Positions 28,125 through 38,464 are shown, counted from the first letter of the stretch. The stretch is 64,000 bases of DNA from M3007 sp041736625 (GCA_041736625.1 JBGSTG010000087.1:1-64000); one strand, 5' to 3'. The notes: generated by a model not told the origin, from the letters alone. Made by a program: numbers and translations.

Positions 28125-29645
28125 ATGTTACTTGCTTTCCCCCGCGCTTTTTTACTCATCCTCGACGGCTGGGGCCTCGGCGCCAAGCCTGAAGCCGACG
28201 CCATCCGCCAGGCGAACACCCCCTACATGGACAGTCTGATGCAAAACTATCCCTGGAGCACCTTGGTGACCCATGGCGAAGACGTGGGGCTGCCCGACGG
28301 CCAAATGGGCAACTCCGAAGTAGGCCACCTCAACATCGGCGCCGGCCGCATCGTGTGGCAGGAGCTGGCGCGCATCAACAAGGCCATCCGCGACAAGGAA
28401 TTGCACACCAACCCCGTACTGCTCGAAGCCCTGCGACACGCGCGCGAAAACGACAAAACGGTGCATTTTATCGGCCTGGTGTCCGACGGCGGCGTGCATT
28501 CCCACATCGAACACCTCAAAGCGCTGTGCGACATCGCCGTGGCCGAGGGCAACACCCGCGTGGCCATACACGCCTTCACCGACGGGCGCGACTGCGACCC
28601 CCAGAGTGGCGCCGGGTTTATCCAGGAACTGCTCGACCACATCCACAACACACCCGTGCAACTGGCCTCCGTGATCGGCCGCTACTACGCCATGGACCGC
28701 GACAAACGCTGGGAAAGGGTCAAACTCGCCTACGACCTGCTGGTAAACGGCGAAGGACAGGCCGTGGACAATTTTCCCAACGCCATTCGCCAAAGCTATG
28801 CCGATGGGGTGACCGACGAATTTCTGAAACCACTGCGGAATGCGGAATGTCGGGTGCAGGCAGGGGATGTTGTCATTTGCTTTAATTTCCGGACGGATCG
28901 CCTGCGCGAACTCACGCAAGTACTCAGCCAGCAAGACTTGCCCGAGCACGGCATGACGGTGGTGCCCGACCTGTACTACGTGACCATGACCCGCTACGAC
29001 GACGCCTTTCAAAACGTGCGCGTCATGTACGAAAAAGACGACGTGCAGATGACGCTGGGCGAAGCGCTGTCGGTGGCCGGAAAAACACAACTGCGCATCG
29101 CCGAAACGGAAAAGTACCCGCACGTGACCTTCTTTTTCTCCGGCGGGCGCGAGGCCGAATTCCCCGGCGAGCGCCGCATCCTGTGCCCATCGCCCAAGGT
29201 GGCCACCTACGACCTGCAACCGGAGATGAGCGCGTTCGACATCCGCGACGCCGTACTGGCCGACATCCGCCAAAACGAGCCCGACTTCATCTGCCTGAAC
29301 TTCGCCAACACCGACATGGTGGGCCATACCGGCGTGTTCGCCGCCGCTATGAAAGCCTCCGAAACGGTCGACCAGTGCCTGAGCGCCATCGTACCCCTGG
29401 CGCTGGAGCACCAATACGCCTGCGTGCTCATCGCCGACCACGGCAACTCCGACTACATGATCAATGACGACGGCTCGCCCAATACCGCACACACCAAAAA
29501 TCCGGTGCCCTGCATCGTGGTGACCTCCGCCGGCAAGGCGCTGACGGTGCGCAACGGACGACTGGCGGACGTAGGGCCTACGCTTTTGGCGCTGATGGGC
29601 ATGCAAAAGCCGGGGGTGATGACCGGGGAGTGTCTGGTGGATTGA
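28125..29645 (+). CDS. gpmI: 2,3-bisphosphoglycerate-independent phosphoglycerate mutase
   Basis: Interconverts 3- and 2-phosphoglycerate in glycolysis and gluconeogenesis; alkaline-phosphatase superfamily with two Mn ions. 506 aa. Visible motifs: LLILDGWGLG (metal Asp), QMGNSEVGHLNIGAGR (phosphoserine), DGRDCDPQSGAGF, FNFRTDRLRELTQ, NFANTDMVGHTG and ADHGNSDYM. ATG 28125 fits the promoter; a TTG frame start 18 nt earlier would overlap it. Odd point: the linker before GDVVICFNFRTDR reads LRNAECRVQ and is encoded by a GCGGAAT repeat, as in the 15.5-kb intergenic repeat. Confidence 0.94.
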   Translation: MLLAFPRAFLLILDGWGLGAKPEADAIRQANTPYMDSLMQNYPWSTLVTHGEDVGLPDGQMGNSEVGHLNIGAGRIVWQELARINKAIRDKELHTNPVLLEALRHARENDKTVHFIGLVSDGGVHSHIEHLKALCDIAVAEGNTRVAIHAFTDGRDCDPQSGAGFIQELLDHIHNTPVQLASVIGRYYAMDRDKRWERVKLAYDLLVNGEGQAVDNFPNAIRQSYADGVTDEFLKPLRNAECRVQAGDVVICFNFRTDRLRELTQVLSQQDLPEHGMTVVPDLYYVTMTRYDDAFQNVRVMYEKDDVQMTLGEALSVAGKTQLRIAETEKYPHVTFFFSGGREAEFPGERRILCPSPKVATYDLQPEMSAFDIRDAVLADIRQNEPDFICLNFANTDMVGHTGVFAAAMKASETVDQCLSAIVPLALEHQYACVLIADHGNSDYMINDDGSPNTAHTKNPVPCIVVTSAGKALTVRNGRLADVGPTLLALMGMQKPGVMTGECLVD

Positions 29646-29781
29646 GCAGCTAGCCTTAATATACCTTCTGTTCACACCCACATTCCGCAAGTATCCGCCC
29701 CACCCCTATTTCGTACGAATCCAGCGCTAAACCTTCTCGATCAAAAGCGTATTGTACAAACCCGCCCGGCCCCGGCAGTAT

Positions 29782-30414
29782 CTACGTTGGCAAATCGCCT
29801 TTGAATAGTTTCAAAGGCAATACAAACCCCGCCAAAACGTCTTCTCCCGACAAAACACCGTCAAACCCTTCCACTGTTTGTACGCTGCCGTCGGCGCGAT
29901 ACACCCATGCGCATCCCGCTTCCGGGTCGATCAGCCAGGCCAGCCGAACCCCGTTGGCGATCCAGGAATCGCACATTTTTGTCTGCAAATCCGTCAGAAC
30001 ATCGGAGGGACTTCGGATCTCGGCAACAAAATCAGGCACCATGTGGGCAAATTGCTTGCGTTCCTGCGCCGGCAGGGCATTTACCTTTTCGGCGGCTATC
30101 CATGCAGCGTCTGGCATGCGTTTTTCACCGTTGGGCAGCACAAAAAGCGTAGAGGAACTGTAAATTTTACCCAAACCGGTGCTACGGTTCCAGTTGCCAA
30201 GTTCTAAAAGGAGTTCTCCCTCAAAGTTTCCGGAATCCCGTGATACAGGGGCCATCACGATGATATTTCCGGCAGCATCCTGTTCGATTTGCATATCCGG
30301 ATTTTTCGCACAAAAATCGTAAAATGCTTCGTCTGTAAACGGCGGACGCGTGTCCTGCACAACCCAGCCGTTGATCCGTATGGTCATCAATTGTGGTGTT
30401 GCCGATGCTGACAT
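29782..30414 (-). CDS. Uma2-family (DUF820) restriction-endonuclease-fold protein
   Basis: 210 aa from ATG 30414. Uma2 proteins have a PD-(D/E)xK nuclease fold and are widespread, of unknown job, in cyanobacteria and Bacteroidota, often in many copies. Features: LPNGEKRMPDAAWI (first acidic residue), PDFVAEIRSPSDVLTDLQTKM (usually PDFVVEVLSPSD), then WLIDPEAGCAWVYR and a C-terminal LAGFVLPLKLF. The catalytic pattern seems kept, with Arg in place of the common hydrophobic residue after E-I. No exact -7 box is seen. It stands alone between gpmI and fumC. Confidence 0.85.
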   Translation of the reverse strand: MSASATPQLMTIRINGWVVQDTRPPFTDEAFYDFCAKNPDMQIEQDAAGNIIVMAPVSRDSGNFEGELLLELGNWNRSTGLGKIYSSSTLFVLPNGEKRMPDAAWIAAEKVNALPAQERKQFAHMVPDFVAEIRSPSDVLTDLQTKMCDSWIANGVRLAWLIDPEAGCAWVYRADGSVQTVEGFDGVLSGEDVLAGFVLPLKLFKGDLPT

Positions 30415-30505
30415 GGTTGAAATTTGAAGCAATGTAAGCTTTTTTTCAATTCATTCTGTACATGGATTAAAAAACCGGCGCCCCAAACATGCGTCATGTT
30501 TCCGC

Positions 30506-31900
<1,395 letters not shown>

Positions 31901-32072
31901 GTGGAAGGGTGGTGTTGTATGAACGACGCTGCAAAAAAACGACGCAGGCCGCAAGGAGCCAATATTTTTGAACAACAATTTGAGGAAGGTGTTGAATGAA
32001 GAGAGCGACGGCTCCTTATCTTGTGCGTCGAATCGCCGATTTAGTCACCCAACCACCATTAAAAAAACAATC

Positions 32073-32684
32073 ATGTCCTTTACCTTGCCCACCTTACCCT
32101 ATGTTATTGGCGCGCTCGAACCGCATGTGGACGCCCGCACCATGGAAATCCACCACGGCAAGCACCACGCCGCCTACGTGAACAACCTGAATGCTGCCAT
32201 CCAGGGAACGGAACACGAAGGAAAAAGCCTGGAAGAACTGCTGGCCAACATCTCCAAACTGCCCATGGCCGTGCGCAACAACGGCGGCGGCCACTGGAAC
32301 CACAGCATGTTCTGGGAGATCATGGGCCCAAACCAGGGCGGCGAGCCGATGGGCGACCTGGCGGCCGCCATCAACAGCACATTCGGCTCCTTCGCCAACT
32401 TCAAGGAAGAATTTGCCAAAGCCGCCACCACGCGCTTCGGCTCCGGCTGGGCCTGGCTGAACGTGGGCTCCGATAAAAAACTGTTCGTGTCCAGCACCCC
32501 CAACCAGGATAACCCCCTGATGGACGTGGCCGAGCTGAAGGGAACGCCCGTTCTCGGCCTCGATGTGTGGGAACACGCCTATTATCTCCACTACCAAAAC
32601 CGCCGTCCGGATTATATCGCCGCCTGGTGGAACGTGGTGAACTGGGGCGAAGTGGCGAAGCGGTTCGCGGCAGCCCAGGGCTAG
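32073..32684 (+). CDS. sodB: Superoxide dismutase [Fe/Mn]
   Basis: 203 aa. Converts superoxide to peroxide and oxygen. Metal ligands are in HHGKHHAAYV (His), GGGHWNHSMFW (His) and DVWEHAYYLHYQN (Asp, His). The second-shell GGEPMGDLAAAI and FGSGWAWL are normal. Fe and Mn use cannot be told apart safely by eye. Start ATG 32073 (MSFTLPTLPYV). It could act upstream of the glutathione peroxidase encoded at 43.6 kb. Confidence 0.94.
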   Translation: MSFTLPTLPYVIGALEPHVDARTMEIHHGKHHAAYVNNLNAAIQGTEHEGKSLEELLANISKLPMAVRNNGGGHWNHSMFWEIMGPNQGGEPMGDLAAAINSTFGSFANFKEEFAKAATTRFGSGWAWLNVGSDKKLFVSSTPNQDNPLMDVAELKGTPVLGLDVWEHAYYLHYQNRRPDYIAAWWNVVNWGEVAKRFAAAQG

Positions 32685-32707
32685 GCGTCCGGTTCCGAAC
32701 CTGAAAT

Positions 32708-32968
32708 ACGGGGCGATGGCTGAAAGCCCAATGTCGTCAACTTAAGCGAAAAGGCCTCGGAGAGGCTCAACGTTTGTAGAATACGTTGCATAAATTTTTG
32801 GGGCCTCGGAGAGGCCTAACGTTTGTTCGACATTCCGACCCGCGAACAAACGTTAAGCCTCTCCGAGGCCCAACAAAATACGCTTGGCATTTCTACCAAC
32901 GTTGGGCCTCTCCGAGGCCACTAAAAAATCTTAAGTTGACCACATTAGGCTGAAAGCCATCGCCCCGT
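32708..32968. repeat. 261-bp nested palindromic element
   Basis: Arms pair at four levels around a centre near 32837. Outer: ACGGGGCGATGGCT (32708-32721) with 32955-32968. Then GTCAACTTAAG (32736-32746) with 32930-32940. Then GGCCTCGGAGAGGC (32753-32766 and 32802-32815) with its inverse at 32857-32870 and 32906-32919. Inner: AACGTTTGTTCG (32818-32829) with 32843-32854. No ORF. It resembles a MITE or a BIME-type REP composite. Its outer GATGGCT/AGCCATC matches the core of the palindrome at 13501-13531. Confidence 0.9.
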
Positions 32969-33024
32969 TTAATGTTTAGCATATTCATTCGAAGAAAGAA
33001 TTCTTTCCCGACCGTAGCCTCCCC

Positions 33025-33405
33025 TTATTTGTACATCAGCACATCCTTTCCTCCGGCAGTCAGGTACAGGCTGTTGCCCGCGTAGCGGTAGCCGTCCACC
33101 GAGCCGAGGGTTTTCAGGTACTCGTCTTCCTTGGCCTGGTTGGGGCACATCATTTTGGTGGTGGCGCCGGGGCCGAAGGTGAGTTTCGACTTTTCCATCG
33201 TGTACGTACCGCGGTAGCTGTTGCAGGCTTTGCCCGAGTAGCCCTTGTTGGCCGCGTCGAAATTCAGGGTAAAAGCGTTGTCGCCGGACATTTTCTGGCC
33301 GTTCATGATGGACAGGGTCCAGGCGCGATCCATCGGGAAGGCACTTTTTTCAGAGCAGGCGCTCATGGCGAACACCAGGACGGCAGCGAAGAGAAGTAAT
33401 CGCAT
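33025..33405 (-). CDS. META-domain lipoprotein (HslJ-like)
   Basis: 126 aa. Lipoprotein signal MRLLLFAAVLVFAMSAC with lipobox MSAC, so the mature protein is anchored in the envelope. The META/HslJ pattern is clear: AWTLSIMNGQKM, FTLNFDA, GYSGKACNSYRGTY, KLTFGPGATTKMMCPN and the Y/L-rich end. Such proteins are small beta-sandwich envelope proteins without a firm biochemical role; in E. coli HslJ is linked to novobiocin tolerance. Exact -7 box 51 nt upstream. Confidence 0.85.
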   Translation of the reverse strand: MRLLLFAAVLVFAMSACSEKSAFPMDRAWTLSIMNGQKMSGDNAFTLNFDAANKGYSGKACNSYRGTYTMEKSKLTFGPGATTKMMCPNQAKEDEYLKTLGSVDGYRYAGNSLYLTAGGKDVLMYK

Positions 33406-33456
33406 GGTTTAACAGAATTTTAAATGAAAATGTGGGTATAAAGAAAAGATGTGGCG

Positions 33457-33464
33457 CAAATTTA
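33457..33464 (-). promoter_or_regulatory. -7 box for the META lipoprotein gene
   Basis: TAAATTTG on the minus strand, leader about 45 nt. Confidence 0.5.
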
Positions 33465-33504
33465 GCGTTCTTTGCAGCGTAAAATACACTTTTACTTGCC
33501 GAAA

Positions 33505-34527
33505 ATGTCCCTGAAATATTCCTCCACAGCCGTCCTGCTGCTGTTGCTTTTTGTGTTCGCCGGCGTGCTGTCGGTTTGCAAGAACGATCCGTCGCAAGAT
33601 AAACCTTCCGTACCAGCTGCGCCTGCCGTGACTCCCGTAGCCATTCCCGCTTTTCAGGCCGACTCCGCCTTCCTGTACGTCAAAAAGCAGGTTGACTTCG
33701 GGCCGCGCGTGCCCAACACCGACGCGCACCGGCGCTGCGGGGAGTGGCTGGCTGCCGAGCTGCGCCGGCACGGCATGGAGGTCATCGAGCAAAAATTTAC
33801 CGCTCAGCATTACAAGGGAACCACTTTCCAATGCGTCAATGTCATCGGCCAGTACAAGCCCGAAGTGCAGCGCCGCATCCTGCTGGCCGCCCACTGGGAC
33901 TCGCGCTTCATCGCCGATCAGGACACCAAGGATAAAAACAAGGCCATCCCGGGCGCCGACGACGGGGGCAGTGGCGTCGGCGTACTCCTCGAAGTGGCCC
34001 GTATCCTCAACGCCAACCCGGTCGATATCGGCGTGGACATCATTTTCTTCGATGCGGAAGACCAGGGGAACGACTCCGAAGACGGGCAGGACCATAGCCG
34101 TACCTGGTGCCTGGGCGCCCAGCATTGGGCCCAAAACCTGCACAAGCCGGGCTATTACCCCATCTACGGCATCTTGCTGGACATGGTTGGTGCTGCCAAC
34201 CCGCGATTTGCCAAGGAAGGCGTATCGCGTCAGGCGGCGCCCCAAATCGTTGAGCGGGTTTGGAATCAGGCCGCACAACTTGGCTACAGCCATGTTTTCG
34301 TCAATGAAAACGGCGCTGCCATCACCGACGATCACCTCTTCGTGATTCAGCTGGCCCGCATTCCTATGATCGACATCATTAACCGGCCCGGCCAGACCAC
34401 CTCGGGCTTCGTCCCGCATTGGCACACCCACAACGACAACATGAGCGCCATCGACAAAAACACGCTGGGCATGGTGGGCAATGTAGTCACCCACAGCGTG
34501 TACAACACGTACAACGAAACTTTTTAG
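33505..34527 (+). CDS. M28-family glutaminyl-peptide cyclotransferase-like lipoprotein
   Basis: 340 aa. Lipoprotein-type signal ending LFVFAGVLSVC. The M28 zinc peptidase fold shows AHWDSR (His), GADDGGSGVG (Asp), FFDAEDQG (catalytic Glu), LLDMVGAANPRF and HTHNDNMS (His). The LLDMVGAANP and FGPRVPNT motifs are closer to glutaminyl cyclases (LLDLIGAPNP in animal enzymes) than to aminopeptidases. It may therefore form N-terminal pyroglutamate on secreted proteins, which suits an organism exporting many T9SS proteins with Gln after the signal peptide. That role is inferred. Confidence 0.8.
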   Translation: MSLKYSSTAVLLLLLFVFAGVLSVCKNDPSQDKPSVPAAPAVTPVAIPAFQADSAFLYVKKQVDFGPRVPNTDAHRRCGEWLAAELRRHGMEVIEQKFTAQHYKGTTFQCVNVIGQYKPEVQRRILLAAHWDSRFIADQDTKDKNKAIPGADDGGSGVGVLLEVARILNANPVDIGVDIIFFDAEDQGNDSEDGQDHSRTWCLGAQHWAQNLHKPGYYPIYGILLDMVGAANPRFAKEGVSRQAAPQIVERVWNQAAQLGYSHVFVNENGAAITDDHLFVIQLARIPMIDIINRPGQTTSGFVPHWHTHNDNMSAIDKNTLGMVGNVVTHSVYNTYNETF

Positions 34528-34532
34528 GGCAT

Positions 34533-35432
34533 TTACTGCGCGTCCATAGCGAGGTAGGCTTGCAAATATCCCCACTTTCCGTTTCCGGCAAAAATGGTTT
34601 CCAATTCGCTCGCAGAACGGAAGGATCCTTGCTGCGCGCGCCATGCCGCTATTTTGCCGGCCTCTTTCGGCGAAATGTACGGGTGTGCCTTCAGTTCGTC
34701 CATCGTCGCCGTATTGACGTTCACTTGTTTCAAAACACCCCCGCCGGTCAGGTAGGGCAAGATGGCTTGAAAAACACTGTCCGGCAGCCCAAAGGTCTCT
34801 CCTACCTGGCCCGGGGCAACGAAGCCGCCGAGTCTGTCGCGAAAGCCTACAATCCGCACCGCGCGCCAGGCGCCAATGCCAGGCAGCGATTGCCAGGCAG
34901 CCGTATCCGCCAGGTTGATGTCGATGGGCTGAGGCGCCTTCCGGCGATACTGCGCGGTGTAAGGTTTATCCGGCCAACTGTCGCGCCGGAAGTTATTCCC
35001 GGGTCGGGCTACCGGAAACGCAGACGGTTCCTTGCGCATCGAAGCGATGCGGACGAACGGCAGCAACCGGTCGTAATCGTTTCTCGGCAGCGTATAAATT
35101 TTGCCGAAATCGTCCGGTTTTCGAAAACGACCACCTTTATCCCGGTAATTGAGGATGGAACGGACGGTTTTCGCCGTCAGGCCCAACTGCCGGAGTTCCT
35201 CCTCTGTGGCAGTATTCGGATCGAAAGCGAATGGCTCGGCTGTTTGTTCCGCCGTCAGGGCCGCCGCCACCGGCCAGGCGCCGGGAAGGTCAAATGACGT
35301 CGTCTCGTTCCTGTCCATCCGGTCCTGCAATTCCGGGATCACCAAAGAGACCAGCACAAAAAAACAAAGCGCCACCGCGCCGTTTCGCTCGCGGCGCGTG
35401 AAATAAAGCGTGTTCAGAAAAATCCGTTTCAT
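34533..35432 (-). CDS. Helix-hairpin-helix protein (ComEA-like, envelope)
   Basis: 299 aa. N-terminal TM near residues 18-36 (NGAVALCFFVLVSLVIPEL), then three HhH-type DNA-binding units. The first is DPNTATEEELRQLGLTAKTV (about 70-90), the second DINLADTAAWQSLPGIGAWRA (about 172-192) and the third NVNTATMDELKAHPYISPKEA (about 237-257). Placed directly upstream of comEC in the same direction (40 nt), so it is probably the DNA receptor of the competence machinery, though HhH proteins of this type are also found without it. Confidence 0.8.
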   Translation of the reverse strand: MKRIFLNTLYFTRRERNGAVALCFFVLVSLVIPELQDRMDRNETTSFDLPGAWPVAAALTAEQTAEPFAFDPNTATEEELRQLGLTAKTVRSILNYRDKGGRFRKPDDFGKIYTLPRNDYDRLLPFVRIASMRKEPSAFPVARPGNNFRRDSWPDKPYTAQYRRKAPQPIDINLADTAAWQSLPGIGAWRAVRIVGFRDRLGGFVAPGQVGETFGLPDSVFQAILPYLTGGGVLKQVNVNTATMDELKAHPYISPKEAGKIAAWRAQQGSFRSASELETIFAGNGKWGYLQAYLAMDAQ

Positions 35433-35462
35433 AAAGCAATAAGTTGAATGTTAATTAATTAG

Positions 35463-35482
35463 CCCACGGCTTCAGCCGTGGG
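35463..35482. repeat. REP-like palindrome overlapping the comEC stop
   Basis: Arms CCCACGGCT/AGCCGTGGG with loop TC. The 20-nt sequence is identical at 42406-42425. The minus strand of this element supplies the last codons and the TGA of comEC (ends T-H-G-stop). Confidence 0.8.
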
Positions 35483-37613
35483 TGAACGGATGCATGCGTC
35501 GGCGGGCGGGTACCCCCCATCCCCCATCCCGCGCCACCCGATGGCAACCAACCCCCGCCTGCATCGCCGCCCCCTCCCAAACATCCGCATCTTTCCGCCT
35601 CACCCCGCCGCCAATGATGAGCACATGCGGTTTTTGACGGGCCAAAACCGTTTCTGGCGAAAAATCCGGCGTATCCAAGAGCCACCAGAACACTGTGTCC
35701 GTGCCCGGCGGCATATCTCCCATCAGCAGTGATTCGGGCGCGTCGGCATCAATGAGAACCATTTGCCGGCCGGAAAGCCGGAGCACCGGAGGCGTCCACA
35801 CGAGGTCGCGACTGCTGAACGGGGCATCCGTTGACAGGGTGGTTGCCCGGCGAAGCCCGAGCGCCCACCGATTGGCCTGGGCGGCGAACGTTTCTTGTTT
35901 GGCGGAGATGGAATCGCTCCAGGTGAATCGTTCACGGCCACAGACGACATCGAGCAGGTTAGCGCGTCCGGCCTGGTAGACAAAAATCGCGTTTTGGCGC
36001 AAGCGTTTTTCCTCCCGCCCGAACCGGAAGACACACAATATCGCCAGCAGGATCAGCGCCTGCACCAACAGGCGACCCTTTCCCAAAATCGCTGCCGCGC
36101 CGACGAGCGCCAGCACCCCGTACAGCGTCCAGGCAGCCCAGGCGGGAAGCCAGATGCCGTCCAGCACGCTGCCCGGTAAGTATTGAATGGCGTTTACCGA
36201 GGTGTTCATGATCCATACAACCCCGTACAGCAATTTTCCGGTCATCACGGCGGCCCACGGCCACAGGGAGTCCAGCACCACCAGCAAGGCTCCGCCCCAC
36301 AGGAAGACGGCCCCACCCAGCACCACCACCCAGCCCGCCAGCCAGAAGTACACCGGAAACTGGTGAAAATAGAAGAGGCTCATCGGGAGCGTGCCCAGTT
36401 GCGCGGCCACCCCCACCAGCAACACCTGAACGGCCTGGTCGACCAGGCGAGGGAGAGGCGGAATGCGCTTGTACAGCAGTGGATAAAAAAACACCATACC
36501 CGCTACGGCTGCGTACGACAGTTGGAAGCCGGCGTCGAACAGGTAGTCCGGGTCTATCCACAACAGCACAAAGGCCGAACACGCCAGCGTATTCCAAACG
36601 GAACTGTTGCGAAACAACGCCCGCCCCAGAATGTACAGTGAGAACATCCACGCCGCCCGCAGCACCGACGCCGACGCGCCGGTGAGCAAGGTAAACGCCC
36701 AAACGCCGGTGAGCACACCGACGGTTTCCACCACCCGTCGCCACCGTCCGTTTAGTCGCAGCTGTCGGAAAAACAGGAACAGACCGGCGTAAACAAAACC
36801 CACGTGCGTGCCCGATACCGCCAGGGCGTGCATGGAACCGGTGTTGATGTAGGCCTGCTCCAGTTCGTCGGGCAGGTCTTCTTTATACCCCACCAGCAAG
36901 GCTGCGGCGACGGCGTGGGAAGCGTTGTCGGGGAAGTACCGCGTCAGCAGATCCAGCAGTTTGCTGCGTTGGTCGAACGCGATGCGCCAAAGCCCTGCCC
37001 CATCGTTTCGACCGAGTACCACCACGGAGTCGGCGTGCACATAAGCTACGTGGTGGATGTCCTTGTGAAGCAGATAACGGGCGTAGTCGAAAGCATGCGG
37101 GTTGCCGGGGCGACTGGCCGGTAGGAGGGCGGCGCGCAGCAGCAGGGTGTCGCCGTATCGCAGGCTGTCCACCACTTCGTTTCGGGAAATGAACACCATC
37201 GCGCGACCACCGACGGCGGTCCCCGGTCCGGCGTTCAACGCCCGCGCGTTGAACAGCAGGCGCACCGGCGTTTTCAGGCGTTTGGCGGGAACAGGGGCGT
37301 CGGCGACCACCGCGATCCAGTAGGGTCCCGGATTCGGCAGGTGCACAAAATGATCCGGACGCCTCAGTGCATCGTCAAAATAGCCCCGCAACCAGCCGCA
37401 AAAAACCAGGAATACAATCAGGACAGCCCCGGGCAACCACCTGAAACGGTACCCGAAAGCCGGCGCAACGGCTGCCGCCGACAGCAGCACGACGATCAGG
37501 CCCAGGCACAGCCAGAGGGGATCCCATGCGAGTTTGAAGTGCCCGGCCGCCACGACACCCAGGGAAAAGGGCGGCAGCAACCGAAGAAACGGGGTTGAAC
37601 GAAACTGGAACAT
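35472..37613 (-). CDS. comEC: ComEC/Rec2-family DNA uptake channel
   Basis: 713 aa from ATG 37613 (MFQFRSTPFLRLLPPF). Inner-membrane channel that takes single-stranded DNA into the cytoplasm in natural transformation. Order: two N-terminal TM segments, a DUF4131/OB region (LRYGDTLLLRAALLPASRPGNPHAFDYARYL), and the Competence domain with many TM and HALAVSGTHVGFVYAGLFLF. A C-terminal soluble part follows without a clear metallo-beta-lactamase HxHxDH motif, common in Bacteroidota. The C-terminus (MHPFTHG) is encoded partly by the REP palindrome, so the original stop was probably altered. Downstream of the HhH gene, likely one operon. Confidence 0.88.
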   Translation of the reverse strand: MFQFRSTPFLRLLPPFSLGVVAAGHFKLAWDPLWLCLGLIVVLLSAAAVAPAFGYRFRWLPGAVLIVFLVFCGWLRGYFDDALRRPDHFVHLPNPGPYWIAVVADAPVPAKRLKTPVRLLFNARALNAGPGTAVGGRAMVFISRNEVVDSLRYGDTLLLRAALLPASRPGNPHAFDYARYLLHKDIHHVAYVHADSVVVLGRNDGAGLWRIAFDQRSKLLDLLTRYFPDNASHAVAAALLVGYKEDLPDELEQAYINTGSMHALAVSGTHVGFVYAGLFLFFRQLRLNGRWRRVVETVGVLTGVWAFTLLTGASASVLRAAWMFSLYILGRALFRNSSVWNTLACSAFVLLWIDPDYLFDAGFQLSYAAVAGMVFFYPLLYKRIPPLPRLVDQAVQVLLVGVAAQLGTLPMSLFYFHQFPVYFWLAGWVVVLGGAVFLWGGALLVVLDSLWPWAAVMTGKLLYGVVWIMNTSVNAIQYLPGSVLDGIWLPAWAAWTLYGVLALVGAAAILGKGRLLVQALILLAILCVFRFGREEKRLRQNAIFVYQAGRANLLDVVCGRERFTWSDSISAKQETFAAQANRWALGLRRATTLSTDAPFSSRDLVWTPPVLRLSGRQMVLIDADAPESLLMGDMPPGTDTVFWWLLDTPDFSPETVLARQKPHVLIIGGGVRRKDADVWEGAAMQAGVGCHRVARDGGWGVPARRRMHPFTHG

Positions 37614-37756
37614 GAAGCGTTGGCGTTTTGACGGGATAAAAATACCGGAAGAGTAGTCGCCGGTCAAGCGCCACCAGACATTTATTGCAATTGAATAACT
37701 TTAAGGCAAATTTAAATTTTATTGATTTTCAAAAGAATAGCAATGGTATTTTTTAT

Positions 37757-38464
37757 TTAATCCGGCTTGCTTTTTGTTCCTAAATCATCCCATTCAAAAA
37801 ATCCGCCACCCTCTGCGTGGTAAGGCACAAACCGGGCGAACAGTTCTTCCCGGTACCAGCCCAGTTCACGCGTTTTTCGGATCACTTCCGCGTGTTTTTC
37901 CCGGCGGTACGCGTAGTCGATCATTTGCCGGCCGCTGTCCCAGAGACTAAACGTAGCTTGTTGGACGAGCGGCGCCTCGCCGATGCCCACGGCGAAGCGA
38001 AGGCCGGGGCGCTGGTCGGTGTCGGCGCTCACCGGCCCCACAAATTGCCAGAAACGCCAGAGATAACGCAACCGGATGGTTGCGCGGGTGAGCACGGCCA
38101 CCGGCGCTTGCGGGTCGAATCCGGCTGTCGGTACAAATGGATTTTGCCCGTCCCACAACCCGTGCGACATCACCGGCTTCAGAAAAACGGTTTGATTTTG
38201 GGCAGACCTTTGGCGGTAAGCGACGGCAACGGGATTGGACGCCCAAAAATGCCGGAAGGCGGCCTCATCATCCCATACCCCCAGAAGGCCATAAACGCTG
38301 AAGTTGGGCCGGAGGCCAAATCCATTGGCAGCGCCGCTACCCAGGAATTTGAAGAATTGCAGCCCCGGCGTTCCGGCCACGCGGCGCGGCGCCAGCCCCA
38401 TTTGCGAAAGTGCCCAAAAGCGGTTCGGCAGCGCAGAAAAGTAAAAAAGCGAAACAGAAGTCAT
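37757..38464 (-). CDS. Spheroidene monooxygenase (CrtA)-like protein
   Basis: 235 aa from ATG 38464. An in-frame ATG three codons earlier is equally possible. The CrtA-type pattern is seen along the length: NRFWALSQMGLAPRRVAGTP, FFKFLGSGAANGF, PVMSHGLWDGQNPF, VLTRATIRLR, GIGEAPLVQQATFSLWDS and AYRREKHAEVIRKTRELGWY. In phototrophs CrtA oxidises spheroidene. Homologues are also found in carotenoid-making Bacteroidota and in organisms without the pathway. No other carotenoid gene lies nearby, so the substrate is unknown. Confidence 0.65.
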   Translation of the reverse strand: MTSVSLFYFSALPNRFWALSQMGLAPRRVAGTPGLQFFKFLGSGAANGFGLRPNFSVYGLLGVWDDEAAFRHFWASNPVAVAYRQRSAQNQTVFLKPVMSHGLWDGQNPFVPTAGFDPQAPVAVLTRATIRLRYLWRFWQFVGPVSADTDQRPGLRFAVGIGEAPLVQQATFSLWDSGRQMIDYAYRREKHAEVIRKTRELGWYREELFARFVPYHAEGGGFFEWDDLGTKSKPD

